Below are positions 8,468 through 16,480 of a stretch of DNA of 64,000 nucleotides, one piece after another. The notes below the pieces were generated by a model. The model was given only the letters and a program-made list of their open reading frames with translations, searched no databases and was not told the DNA's origin. The DNA comes from Streptomyces sp. NBC_01351 (GTDB taxonomy: Bacteria > Actinomycetota > Actinomycetes > Streptomycetales > Streptomycetaceae), in NCBI RefSeq assembly GCF_036237315.1, contig NZ_CP108356.1, forward strand, positions 3,964,501 to 4,028,500, in the 5' to 3' direction. The position numbers and the translations under genes were made by a program. The number at the start of each line of letters is the position of its first letter. The stretch's first letter is position 1.

Positions 8468-10783
8468 CTACTCGTTCGTGTATTCCTCCACAACCGTGGC
8501 TCCGAGCTCGCGCACGATCAGGTCGTGTCCGGTCAGCGCGCTGTCGACGAGGTCCGGGTCGTCGTCCTCCGCGAAGTCGTCCTCGGGGGCGACCGGCGGG
8601 GGCGCCTGCTGCGCGGGGGGCTGCTGGGCGGAGGCGGACTGCTGGGGGGGCTGGTACTGCGGCTGAGACTGCTGCGGGGCCGGCGGCTGGGCCTGCGCCG
8701 AGGCCTGACCGTGGCCCTGGGCCGCGGGGGCGGCGGGGGGCGGCGGGTTGTAGGCGGGCGCCGGCGGAGCGCCGTACGGGGGCGCGGGCTGGCCGCCGCC
8801 GCCTCCGCCCCCGCCCACCACGGCGTCGATCTTCCAGTTGACCTGGAACTGCTCGGCCAGGACCGACTTGAGCACGTCCTCACTGCCGCTGCTCGCGAAG
8901 TTGTCGCGGGCTCCGACATTGGGGAAGCCGAGCTGGAGGGTGGTTCCGTCGAAGCCGACGACCTGGGCGTTCTGGCTGAGCAGGATCCAGGTGAAGCGGC
9001 GGCGGTTCTTCACGGCCTCCAGGACGCTCGGCCACATCGCCTGCACTTGGCCGGCTCCGGCAGCCATCCCGGGGGACGGCGGTGCCGCCTGCACGGGGGC
9101 CGCCGCCTGGGCCGGCGCGGGGGCGGGTGCCGCGGCGGGGATCCCCTGGCCGGGAGCGGCCGCGCTCGGCCACGCGCCGGCACCGGCCCCACCGGGCTGC
9201 GCGGCTCCGGGCCAGGTACCCGGGGCCGGGGCGGCGGCAGCCGGGGGCGGGGTGCCCTGGCCGGCAGCGGCGGCGCCCGGCTGGGCGGCTCCGGGCCAGG
9301 CGCCGGGGGCCGTGGCCGGGGCGGCGGTCGCCGGGGCCTGGGCCGGGACGCCCTGCCCGGGAGCGGCGGCCCCCGGCCAGGCACCGGCGTCGGAAGCGGG
9401 TGCGGGAGCGGAAGCGGGAGCAGGCGCGGGCGACGGCGCCGCCTCGGGAGCTCGTACCGGCTCGGCGGCGGGCTCGGGCGCCCGTACGGCGGCGCGCGCG
9501 GCGGCGACGCCCCCACCGGGCCCGACGGGCGCCATGGCGTGCGCCTCGGGGCCGGGCACGTAGCCCATGGCAGGCGGCACGGCAGCCGGCGCGGCGAGCG
9601 GCGGCCCGGCGGCGAACGCGGCCGCCCCGCTGCGCTCCAGCCGGTCGAGCCGGGCCTGGAAGGACCGCTCGTCGTCGAAGGCGGCCGGCAGCAGCACCCG
9701 GGCGCAGATCAGCTCCAGCTGCAGCCGCGGCGAGGTCGCGCCCCGCATCTCGGTGAGCCCGGTGTTGACCAGATCGGCGGCCCGCGACAGCTCGGCGGCC
9801 CCGAAGACGGACGCCTGGGCCTGCATCCGCTCCACGACATCGGCGGGGGCATCGATCAGCCCCTTCTCCCCGGCGTCGGGCACGGCGGCCAGGATCACGA
9901 GGTCGCGCAGCCGCTCCAGCAGGTCGGCGACGAAGCGACGGGGATCGTTCCCGCCTTCCACCACCCGGTCCACGACCTCGAAGGCGGCGGCCCCGTCACC
10001 GGCGGCGAAGGCGTCGATGACGGAATCGAGCAGCGAACCCTCCGTGTAGCCGAGCAGGGAGGTGGCCATGGCATAGGTCACACCCTCCTCGGCCGCGCCG
10101 GCCAGCAGCTGGTCCATGACGGACATCGAGTCACGCACGGATCCGGCGCCGGCGCGCACGACGAGCGGCAGCACGCCGTCCTCGACGGTGGCGCCCTCGC
10201 GGCCGCAGACCTCGCCGAGGTAGTCGCGCAGGGTGCCCGGCGGCACCAGCCGGAACGGATAGTGGTGCGTCCGGGACCGGATGGTCCCGATGACCTTCTC
10301 CGGCTCGGTCGTCGCGAAGATGAACTTGAGGTGCTCCGGCGGCTCCTCGACCACCTTCAGCAGGGCGTTGAAGCCCGCCGAGGTGACCATGTGGGCCTCA
10401 TCGATGATGTAGATCTTGTACCGGCTGGAGGCGGGCCCGAAGAAGGCCTTTTCCCGCAGGTCACGGGCATCGTCTACACCACCGTGCGAGGCGGCGTCGA
10501 TCTCGATGACGTCGATGGACCCCGGCCCGTTCCTCGCGAGGTCGCGGCAGGACTGGCACTCGCCGCAGGGGGTCGGGGTGGGACCCTGCTCACAGTTCAG
10601 GCACCGGGCGAGGATGCGCGCGCTGGTCGTCTTTCCACAGCCGCGCGGCCCGCTGAACAGGTACGCGTGATTGACCCGGTTGTTCCGCAGGGCCTGCATC
10701 AGCGGGGCAGTGACATGCTCCTGCCCGATGACCTCGGCGAACGACTCGGGACGATAGCGGCGGTACAGCGCAAGGGACGACAC
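8468..10783 (-). CDS. dnaX: DNA polymerase III subunits gamma and tau
   Basis: 771 residues if started at the GTG giving VSSLALYRRYRPESF, the usual family N-terminus; the open frame extends upstream through the SRP RNA gene and that part should not be counted. The AAA+ clamp-loader ATPase has Walker A GPRGCGKTTSARIL, a zinc module CLNCEQGPTPTPCGECQSC, Walker B YIIDEAHMV and sensor ATTEPEKV. After ~400 residues comes a Pro/Ala/Gly-rich linker with repeated PG(A/T)WPGAAQPG-like units (about nt 9060-9480), then a tau-like C-terminal domain and an acidic tail. No programmed frameshift heptamer was noted, so gamma may arise otherwise or be absent. Confidence 0.95.
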   Translation of the reverse strand: MSSLALYRRYRPESFAEVIGQEHVTAPLMQALRNNRVNHAYLFSGPRGCGKTTSARILARCLNCEQGPTPTPCGECQSCRDLARNGPGSIDVIEIDAASHGGVDDARDLREKAFFGPASSRYKIYIIDEAHMVTSAGFNALLKVVEEPPEHLKFIFATTEPEKVIGTIRSRTHHYPFRLVPPGTLRDYLGEVCGREGATVEDGVLPLVVRAGAGSVRDSMSVMDQLLAGAAEEGVTYAMATSLLGYTEGSLLDSVIDAFAAGDGAAAFEVVDRVVEGGNDPRRFVADLLERLRDLVILAAVPDAGEKGLIDAPADVVERMQAQASVFGAAELSRAADLVNTGLTEMRGATSPRLQLELICARVLLPAAFDDERSFQARLDRLERSGAAAFAAGPPLAAPAAVPPAMGYVPGPEAHAMAPVGPGGGVAAARAAVRAPEPAAEPVRAPEAAPSPAPAPASAPAPASDAGAWPGAAAPGQGVPAQAPATAAPATAPGAWPGAAQPGAAAAGQGTPPPAAAAPAPGTWPGAAQPGGAGAGAWPSAAAPGQGIPAAAPAPAPAQAAAPVQAAPPSPGMAAGAGQVQAMWPSVLEAVKNRRRFTWILLSQNAQVVGFDGTTLQLGFPNVGARDNFASSGSEDVLKSVLAEQFQVNWKIDAVVGGGGGGGGQPAPPYGAPPAPAYNPPPPAAPAAQGHGQASAQAQPPAPQQSQPQYQPPQQSASAQQPPAQQAPPPVAPEDDFAEDDDPDLVDSALTGHDLIVRELGATVVEEYTNE

Positions 10784-10850
10784 GCTTACGAGGTTATCCG
10801 GGCCCACCGACAACGGTGGCCCTCCGACGCCTCCGGGACCCCCCGGAACG

Positions 10851-10948
10851 CAAAACGCCCCCCACGCACCCGCCAGAGCCCACTTACCCTTGCTGCCTTC
10901 CGGCCCTGGGGGAGTTGGGTGAGATAGCGCCACGTGAGGGGCTTCCCC
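10851..10948 (-). ncRNA. ffs: Signal recognition particle RNA, small bacterial type
   Basis: Read leftward, the strand has the SRP hallmark GGCCGGAAGGCAGCAAGGGT (GNRA tetraloop plus the asymmetric loop bound by Ffh). The closing stem pairs GCCCCTCACG (5' side) with CGTGGGGGGC (3' side, near 10857-10866). Exact ends are approximate. Placement directly upstream of dnaX on the same strand is usual for Streptomyces. Confidence 0.9.
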
Positions 10949-11053
10949 CACCCTAGCGGATGGAGACCCCCGGAATCGACCCGGACCCCGACCTGCCCCT
11001 CCGCCGACGATCACGTTCGCGAGCACCCCTCAACGTCTTGTATTGTTTGCGGC

Positions 11054-11141
11054 GGAGGATTCGCCTAGTGGCCTAGGGCGCACGCTTGGAAAGCGTGTTG
11101 GGGGCAACCCCTCACGAGTTCGAATCTCGTATCCTCCGCCA
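11054..11141 (+). tRNA. tRNA-Ser (anticodon GGA)
   Basis: Acceptor stem GGAGGAT pairs with ATCCTCC. The anticodon stem CACGC/GCGTG encloses TTGGAAA (anticodon GGA). A long variable arm, TTGGGGGCAACCCCTCA, is typical of class II tRNA-Ser. The T loop has GTTCGAATC. Discriminator G is followed by an encoded CCA (11139-11141). Confidence 0.96.
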
Positions 11142-11162
11142 GTGCCTCACCGGGCACGATGT

Positions 11163-11196
11163 CGAAAAGCCCCGCTGCTCGCAGCGGGGCTTTTCG
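11163..11196. terminator. Hairpin terminator after tRNA-Ser
   Basis: A perfect 15-bp stem, CGAAAAGCCCCGCTG with its complement around loop CTCG, ending in TTTTCG. It lies 21 bases after the tRNA. Confidence 0.85.
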
Positions 11197-11374
11197 CTTG
11201 TCCCGTCTCGATTTCCGTCTCAGGCGATGATCGCGGCGCGGATCGATCGCCACCGTTCTGTCGAGGCTCTGTACAGCGTCCCGCGGTCGCTCGGTCAGGA
11301 GGCGGCAGCGCCGGCCGCGAGGGCTTGCCGGCTGCCAACCCGTCTCGCACCACGTCGACATGATCCACGGGTAG

Positions 11375-11392
11375 TGACTAACCGGTTAGTCA
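11375..11392. promoter_or_regulatory. Palindromic TetR-type operator upstream of the membrane protein gene
   Basis: A perfect 18-bp palindrome, TGACTAACCGGTTAGTCA, 59 bases before the gene at 11451. A related sequence (12010-12027) precedes the TetR gene at 12046, which suggests both are sites for that regulator. Confidence 0.6.
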
Positions 11393-11450
11393 ATTAGGCT
11401 GCCGGCGGTACGGCGCGACGATGCGAACGACGCAGCTGAAGGGAACCCGC

Positions 11451-11978
11451 ATGGGGAGATTCGCCTGGACCCTGCTCGCCGGCTTCGCCATCGGTACCCC
11501 CGCGGTCCCCGTCGGCCTCTCGCTCTCCCTGCCCGGTCCGGTCGCACTGTTCGCGGCGCTTCTGGGCTCCGCCTGCTGCGTCGTCTTCGCGGTGTTCGCC
11601 ATGGAACGGGCCCGGTTGCGCTGGCAGTCCTGGCAAGCCCGCCGGAAGTCGCCCGTGGTGAGCGCCGGTTCGGCGACGGGCACGTCCGGCGACGGCGCAC
11701 CCTCCGACGGCGTGGCCGCCATCGGGTCACCGGCGGGCGACCGGCTCTCCGGCGCCGCGGGGCGGCGGGCGCGGCGGGTCTTCGAGCGGTACGGCGTGGT
11801 GGGCTTCGGCATCGTGGGGCCCGCCCTCTTCGGCACCTGGGGCTCGTCCCTGCTCGGCGCCGCGCTGGGCATCCCCCGGTGGCCGCTGATCCGCTGGCTG
11901 ATGGCCGGGGTCACGCTGTGGTGCACGGTTCTGCTGGTTGCGTCGGACGCGGTCCTCGACGCCTTCGGGATCGGATGA
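11451..11978 (+). CDS. Small integral membrane protein, possibly small multidrug-export-like
   Basis: 175 residues from the ATG with AAGGGA seven bases upstream (an in-frame ATG at 11421 has no site). Two N-terminal helices (GRFAWTLLAGFAIGTPAVP, then FAALLGSACCVVFAVFAM) precede a hydrophilic loop of ~65 residues. Two C-terminal hydrophobic stretches follow, containing ERYGVVGFGIVGPALFGTW and LIRWLMAGVTLWCTVLLVAS. The C-terminal part resembles the family sometimes called small multi-drug export proteins, but the match is by eye only. A TetR gene follows 67 bases later on the same strand, and matching operator-like palindromes precede both, so drug-inducible export is a reasonable inference. 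Confidence 0.6.
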   Translation: MGRFAWTLLAGFAIGTPAVPVGLSLSLPGPVALFAALLGSACCVVFAVFAMERARLRWQSWQARRKSPVVSAGSATGTSGDGAPSDGVAAIGSPAGDRLSGAAGRRARRVFERYGVVGFGIVGPALFGTWGSSLLGAALGIPRWPLIRWLMAGVTLWCTVLLVASDAVLDAFGIG

Positions 11979-12009
11979 CCGGCCTGGGCGCGGGGCATCC
12001 CCAGGAGAA

Positions 12010-12027
12010 CGTCCGACCGGTTGGTCC
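12010..12027. promoter_or_regulatory. Second, imperfect TetR-type operator upstream of tetR
   Basis: CGTCCGACCGGTTGGTCC matches 12 of 18 positions of the perfect palindrome at 11375-11392, including the whole ACCGGTT centre. It lies 18 bases before the TetR start, a place suited to autorepression. Confidence 0.5.
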
Positions 12028-12045
12028 CCCCTTACGATTTCTCGC

Positions 12046-12612
12046 ATGTCCCGCGCCGATGCCACCAAGGCCCGCATCCTCCAGGCCGCCACCGACGAGT
12101 TCGCCGCGCACGGCATCGCCGGAGCCCGGGTGGACCGGATCGCCAAGGCGGCGGCTGCCAACAAGAACCTCATCTACGTCTACTTCTGCAGCAAGGACCA
12201 GCTCTTCGACACGGTCTTCGACACCCACGTCACCCACGGTCTGAACGCGGTTCCCTTCACCCCCGACGACCTCCCCGGGTACGCGGGGCGGCTCTTCGAC
12301 TACTGCCGGCAGCACCCCGAGGTCATCCGGCTCGCCACGTGGCATCGGCTGGAGCGCGGCGACAGCCACGACCGGGACCCGGCCGTCGCGGCACCGACAC
12401 GCGACGCGAAGCTGGAGGCGCTCGCCTCGGTGCAGAAGGAGGACGGCATCGGCGCCGATTTCTCCCCCACCGCGCTGCTCACCCTCGTCCTGAGCCTCGC
12501 CCTCGCATGGAACCCGGGCAATGCCACCGGAATGCCCGCCTCTACGACCGAGGCCGAGAGCACCGACGACCGCCGCCGCTCGATCGTCCAGGCCGTGCGC
12601 CGGCTCCTGTGA
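12046..12612 (+). CDS. TetR-family transcriptional regulator
   Basis: 188 residues. The N-terminal TetR helix-turn-helix is clear: ATKARILQAATDEFAAHG, VDRIAKAAAANKNLIYVYF, then SKDQLFDTVFDTH. The C-terminal ligand domain has FDYCRQHPEVIRLATWHRLER, as in TetR members with a C-terminal domain of the TetR_C_11/17 kind. The start ATG (MSRADATKAR) was chosen because the domain begins there. It probably represses itself and the membrane protein at 11451 through the shared palindromes. Confidence 0.88.
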   Translation: MSRADATKARILQAATDEFAAHGIAGARVDRIAKAAAANKNLIYVYFCSKDQLFDTVFDTHVTHGLNAVPFTPDDLPGYAGRLFDYCRQHPEVIRLATWHRLERGDSHDRDPAVAAPTRDAKLEALASVQKEDGIGADFSPTALLTLVLSLALAWNPGNATGMPASTTEAESTDDRRRSIVQAVRRLL

Positions 12613-12684
12613 GTCGAGCTCTGTTCGCACCGCCGCGCCCGTGGGCCCGGTACGTTGCTCCCATGACCGACATCCGAAAGGGCA

Positions 12685-13110
12685 ATGCCGCGTAGGCGCC
12701 CCTCTGACGTGCGGGCCGGCATCCCCGTACGGAGCCGCGACCACCGACGCCTCTACCCGGCGATCGACCGCCTGTCCGGAGCCTGCACGGCCGACATCCG
12801 CCGGCTGGACCGGAGCCACTACTGGCCCGAGGCCACGGCCGGATCCTTTTGGCACTGGGCCGCCCTGGCCCACGGCCCGCTGAGGCGACTGGCCGCTCCG
12901 CACACCGGAACCCGGTGCGAAACCCTTGAATGCGGCTGCGATCCCTCCCTCCACCGCGATCACCTCGAAGAGGTCCTGCACGCCCTTCCCAAGAAGTCGG
13001 CCCGCGAGCTGCGACAACTCGTACGGGCACTCGACTCGAAGATCCTGGCCCGAGCCCGGGTCAGCCCCGCCGGTTCTCCTGACGACAGATGGTGGCCAGG
13101 GCAGCTCTAG
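12685..13110 (+). CDS. Conserved Streptomyces hypothetical protein
   Basis: 141 residues, function unknown. It begins very basic (MPRRRPSDVRAG), then has SRDHRRLYPAIDRLSGACTA, GTRCETLECGCDPSLHRDHL with three clustered cysteines, and a helical C-terminus (LHALPKKSARELRQLVRALD). A short AAGGG site sits four bases before the ATG. No enzyme motif was recognised; the Cys/His cluster could bind metal. It stands alone between tetR and the ECF41 gene. Confidence 0.65.
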   Translation: MPRRRPSDVRAGIPVRSRDHRRLYPAIDRLSGACTADIRRLDRSHYWPEATAGSFWHWAALAHGPLRRLAAPHTGTRCETLECGCDPSLHRDHLEEVLHALPKKSARELRQLVRALDSKILARARVSPAGSPDDRWWPGQL

Positions 13111-13157
13111 CCGCCCGGGGCCGCCGATGAGGCGTGGGTCACATTTCGGTGGCCGGA

Positions 13158-13164
13158 TGTCACA
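13158..13164 (+). promoter_or_regulatory. TGTCACA motif upstream of the first ECF41 sigma gene
   Basis: TGTCACA is the -35 element known for ECF41 promoters and lies 58 bases before the sigma start. I do not see the expected CGTC -10 at the usual spacing (the sequence there reads CGCTC), so this is a tentative autoregulatory site. Confidence 0.35.
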
Positions 13165-13221
13165 CTCCGAGGCTTGAACCGCTCTCAGTTCGCAATGCAC
13201 CAGCGACGAGAGAGCCTCACG

Positions 13222-14199
13222 ATGTCCCAGACCCCGCCAGACTCGCCGGCCGCCTCGTCCGAAGGCAGCCTGCGGGAGGCAACGTCCGATCCGGTGGCGA
13301 GCACCTCGACACAGGTGTTCAACAACCACCGTGAGCTGCTGTTCTCCATCGCCTACAACATGCTCGGCAGCGTCGCCGACACCGAGGACGTGTTGCAGGA
13401 GGCATGGCTGTCCTGGACGACCAGGAACGAGACACTCGGCGCGGGCGGGATCGACAATCCGCGTGCCTACCTGGTGCGCATCGTGGTGAACCGGGCCCTC
13501 GCCCACCAGGCCGCCATCAGCCGCCGCCGCGAGACGTACATCGGGCCATGGCTGCCCGAACCGCTCTTCGGCCCCCTGACCGATACGAGCGGCCCCGACG
13601 ATGCCGCTGATGTGGCAGTGCGCGCCGAGTCGGTCTCGATGGCGCTGCTGGTGGTCCTGGAGACCCTCACTCCGCTGGAACGCGGGGTGTTCGTCCTGCA
13701 CGAGGTGTTCGGCTACGCCCACACCGAGATCGCGGAAATCCTCGACCGCAGTCCCGCGGCGATCCGCCAGCTCGCCCACCGGGCCCGCGAGCACGTCCAC
13801 GCCCGGCGGCCCCGCTACGAGCCCGCCCCGCAGATCCGGCAGCAGGTGACCGAACGGTTCATGGCCGCCGCGCTCGGCGGTGACCTGGACGGCCTCCTGG
13901 AAATCCTGGCACCGGAGGTGACCCTGTGGGGCGACGGCGGGGGCAAGGGTCACGCGCCGGGAGGCCTGCGCCCGGTCCACGGCCGGGACAAGGTCGCCCG
14001 CCTGCTCGCGGCTGTCGCCCCCGGCTCCGGCATGGGCCTCACCATCACCTACCGCAGCGTCAACGGCGACCCGTCGGCGTTGCTCTTCGCCGGCGACACC
14101 CTCTACGCCGTCCTCGTCCTCGACCTCACTCCGGACGGGAACCAGGTGTGCGGGATCTACACCGTCGCCAATCCCGACAAGCTCTCTCACGTCGCCTGA
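13222..14199 (+). CDS. ECF41-family RNA polymerase sigma factor (SigJ type)
   Basis: 325 residues from the ATG of MSQTPPDSP, which has GAGAG eight bases upstream. Region 2 begins FNNHRELLFSIAYNMLGS and region 4 has LERGVFVLHEVFGYAHTEI. The group-defining SnoaL-like C-terminal extension holds WGDGGGK and ends NPDKL, matching the DGGGK and NPDKL motifs of ECF41, whose tail controls activity in place of an anti-sigma factor. The usual partner of ECF41 genes is a decarboxylase, oxidoreductase or epimerase; here an MMPL transporter follows 19 bases later. Confidence 0.92.
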   Translation: MSQTPPDSPAASSEGSLREATSDPVASTSTQVFNNHRELLFSIAYNMLGSVADTEDVLQEAWLSWTTRNETLGAGGIDNPRAYLVRIVVNRALAHQAAISRRRETYIGPWLPEPLFGPLTDTSGPDDAADVAVRAESVSMALLVVLETLTPLERGVFVLHEVFGYAHTEIAEILDRSPAAIRQLAHRAREHVHARRPRYEPAPQIRQQVTERFMAAALGGDLDGLLEILAPEVTLWGDGGGKGHAPGGLRPVHGRDKVARLLAAVAPGSGMGLTITYRSVNGDPSALLFAGDTLYAVLVLDLTPDGNQVCGIYTVANPDKLSHVA

Positions 14200-14218
14200 T
14201 CACTGAGGAATCGACAAC

Positions 14219-16330
14219 ATGATGCGAAGAATTGCTTCGTTGCCCGGTGGAAGAGTGGGGAAATGGGTCGTCCTCGCGCTCTGGGCGGCCCTGCTGATCC
14301 CGGTCCTGATGCTGGCCGGCCAGCTCGGCGAAGTCGAGGAGAACGACAACTCGGCCTGGCTGCCCGGTAACGCGGAGTCGACCAAGGTCGTCGCCCGGGC
14401 CGAGAACTTCCAGCGTGCCGACACCGTGCCCGCGATCGTGATCTACGACCGGCCGGAGGGCGTCACCCCTGCCGACATGGCCGAGGCCCAAGCCGACGCC
14501 GAAGCCTTCAAGGGCATAGAGAACGTCGTGGGGCAGCCTCAGGGGCCGTTGAAGTCCCAGGACGGCAAGGCCATCCAGACCGTGGTCCAGCTCCACAAGG
14601 ACAAGACGGGCTGGGAGGGGATCGGCAAGACCGTCGACGCGATGACGAAGGTCGGCGAGGAGAACGCCAACGGTCTCGGCTTCCACGTCACCGGACCGGG
14701 CGGTTACGCGTCCGACTCGATCAAGGCGTTCAGCGGAGGGGGCGCCCTGACCACGATCACCGCACTGGTGGTCGTCGTGATGCTGCTGCTCACCTACCGC
14801 AGCCCGTTGCTGCCCCTGCTGCCGCTGCTGACCGTGGGCGTCGCCCTGGTCACGTCGGAGGCGGTGATCTACCTGTTGGCGAAGAACGCCGGACTCGTCG
14901 TCAACAAGCAGACCAGCTTCATCCTGACGGTATTGGTGTTCGGGGCCGCCACCGACTACGCGCTCCTGCTCATCTCGCGGTACCGGGAAGAGTTGCTGAA
15001 GCACGAGGACCGGCACGAGGCCATGGCAGAGGCCCTGTACCGCTCCAGTCCCGCGATCATCGCCAGCGCCGCGACCGTCGCGGTCAGCCTGATGCTGCTG
15101 ATGCTGGCCACCCTCAGCTCCACCCAGGGGCTCGGGCCGGCCTGTGCCGTCGGCATCCTCGTCGGGCTGCTCGCCATGGTCACGCTGATGCCTGCCCTGC
15201 TGGTCATCTGCGGCCGCTGGATCTTCTGGCCGGTGAAGCCGTCGTACGGAGCGGCCGAGGCGACCAAGGAAGGCGTCTGGACCCGGGTCGGCACCTCCGT
15301 CTCCCGCCGGCCGCGGATCGTGTGGATCGGCACCACGCTCGTGCTCGGCGTCATGGCGATCGGGATGCTCGGGCTCAAGGCCGACGGACTGTCCAACAAG
15401 GACCAGTTCACCGGCACACCGCAGATGGCCGTCGGCGAGAAGATCCAGTCCGAGCACTTCCCGGCCGGGTCGGGCGACCCCGTCGTCGTGGTGGCCAAGG
15501 CTGCCTCGGCGGAGCAGGTGCGGACCGCGCTGTCCGGCGTACCGGGAGTCGTCGGTGTCTCGTCGCCGATGGTCAAGGACGGCGAGGCGATCATGCTCGG
15601 GGAACTCGAGGCCGACCCCAGCAGCAAGGCCGCGATCCGCACCGTCGAGGAGGCCAGAACCGCGGTCCACGAGGTCGAGGGTGCGGATGCCCAGGTCGGC
15701 GGTAGCACGGCGATCATGCTCGACACGCAGAAAGCGGCCGCCCGCGACTCCAAGGTGATCATCCCCATCGTGCTGGTGGTGGTGCTCCTCATCCTCGCGC
15801 TGCTGCTGCGGGCGATCGTCGCGCCGCTGTTGCTCATGGCGACGGTGGTGCTGTCGTTCGGAGCGGCCCTCGGCGTGAGCAGCCTGGTGTTCAACCACGT
15901 GTTCGGCTTCGCCGGCGCGGAAGCCTCCTTCCCGCTCCTGACGTTCGTGTTCCTGGTCGCCCTGGGCATCGACTACAACATCTTCCTGGTCACCCGGGTA
16001 CGCGAAGTGGCGCTGCTGCAGGGCACCCGGCGCGGCGCGCTGATCGGTCTGTCCACCACCGGGGGTGTGATCACCTCGGCGGGTCTGGTGCTGGCCGGTA
16101 CCTTCGCGGCGATGGCCTCGCTGCCGCTGGTGTTCGCGGCCGAGCTCGGCTTCGCGGTGGCGTTCGGCGTGCTGCTGGACACCATGATCGTCCGCTCGGT
16201 GCTGGTCACCGCGCTGACCCTGGACGTGGGTCGGTGGATGTGGTGGCCCAGCAAACTGTTCAAGCACCACGAAGCCCCCCAGCCGCCGGCGGACAAGCCC
16301 GACCTCGAACCCGCTCTCAGCGGCAGGTGA
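14219..16330 (+). CDS. MMPL-family RND transporter
   Basis: 703 residues, the standard size for Streptomyces MMPL exporters. An N-terminal helix (VGKWVVLALWAALLIPVLM) is followed by a large extracytoplasmic domain and five helices, including FGAATDYALLLISRYREEL. The pattern then repeats, with the second signature FLVALGIDYNIFLVTRVREV. Proton-relay aspartate-tyrosine pairs (TDYALLL, IDYNIFL) are intact. Substrates are usually lipids or hydrophobic metabolites. GAGGAA precedes the start. It follows the ECF41 gene by 19 bases and is closed by two terminators, so the pair is probably one unit. Confidence 0.93.
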   Translation: MMRRIASLPGGRVGKWVVLALWAALLIPVLMLAGQLGEVEENDNSAWLPGNAESTKVVARAENFQRADTVPAIVIYDRPEGVTPADMAEAQADAEAFKGIENVVGQPQGPLKSQDGKAIQTVVQLHKDKTGWEGIGKTVDAMTKVGEENANGLGFHVTGPGGYASDSIKAFSGGGALTTITALVVVVMLLLTYRSPLLPLLPLLTVGVALVTSEAVIYLLAKNAGLVVNKQTSFILTVLVFGAATDYALLLISRYREELLKHEDRHEAMAEALYRSSPAIIASAATVAVSLMLLMLATLSSTQGLGPACAVGILVGLLAMVTLMPALLVICGRWIFWPVKPSYGAAEATKEGVWTRVGTSVSRRPRIVWIGTTLVLGVMAIGMLGLKADGLSNKDQFTGTPQMAVGEKIQSEHFPAGSGDPVVVVAKAASAEQVRTALSGVPGVVGVSSPMVKDGEAIMLGELEADPSSKAAIRTVEEARTAVHEVEGADAQVGGSTAIMLDTQKAAARDSKVIIPIVLVVVLLILALLLRAIVAPLLLMATVVLSFGAALGVSSLVFNHVFGFAGAEASFPLLTFVFLVALGIDYNIFLVTRVREVALLQGTRRGALIGLSTTGGVITSAGLVLAGTFAAMASLPLVFAAELGFAVAFGVLLDTMIVRSVLVTALTLDVGRWMWWPSKLFKHHEAPQPPADKPDLEPALSGR

Positions 16331-16344
16331 CGGCCTTCCACCAC

Positions 16345-16368
16345 GGGCCGTCCGGCGCCGGACGGCCC
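16345..16368. terminator. First hairpin after the MMPL gene
   Basis: A perfect 11-bp stem, GGGCCGTCCGG with CCGGACGGCCC, around loop CG. It starts 15 bases after the stop codon. Confidence 0.7.
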
Positions 16369-16369
16369 G

Positions 16370-16399
16370 AAAGGCCCCGCTGCTCGCAGCGGGGCCTTT
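16370..16399. terminator. Second hairpin terminator after the MMPL gene
   Basis: A 13-bp perfect stem, AAAGGCCCCGCTG with its complement around CTCG, ending in CCTTT. It is very similar to the hairpin after tRNA-Ser at 11163-11196 and stands directly behind the first hairpin. Confidence 0.8.
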
Positions 16400-16480
16400 C
16401 CCCTGCCCCGTCCCGGTCGGCGTCTCGGCCGGGGCCGGTGTCCACGAGTGTTCGATGAGGCCCTACTACGATCGCCGGTC

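Noticed and set aside
11054..11141. tRNA-Ser as an integration site for the following accessory region
   Set aside because: No integrase, no second copy of the tRNA 3' end and no phage gene were found in the window.
12663..12695. Ten-codon frame (MTDIRKGNAA) overlapping the start of the gene at 12685
   Set aside because: It could be a leader peptide, but there is no clear ribosome site and no regulatory logic; more likely chance.
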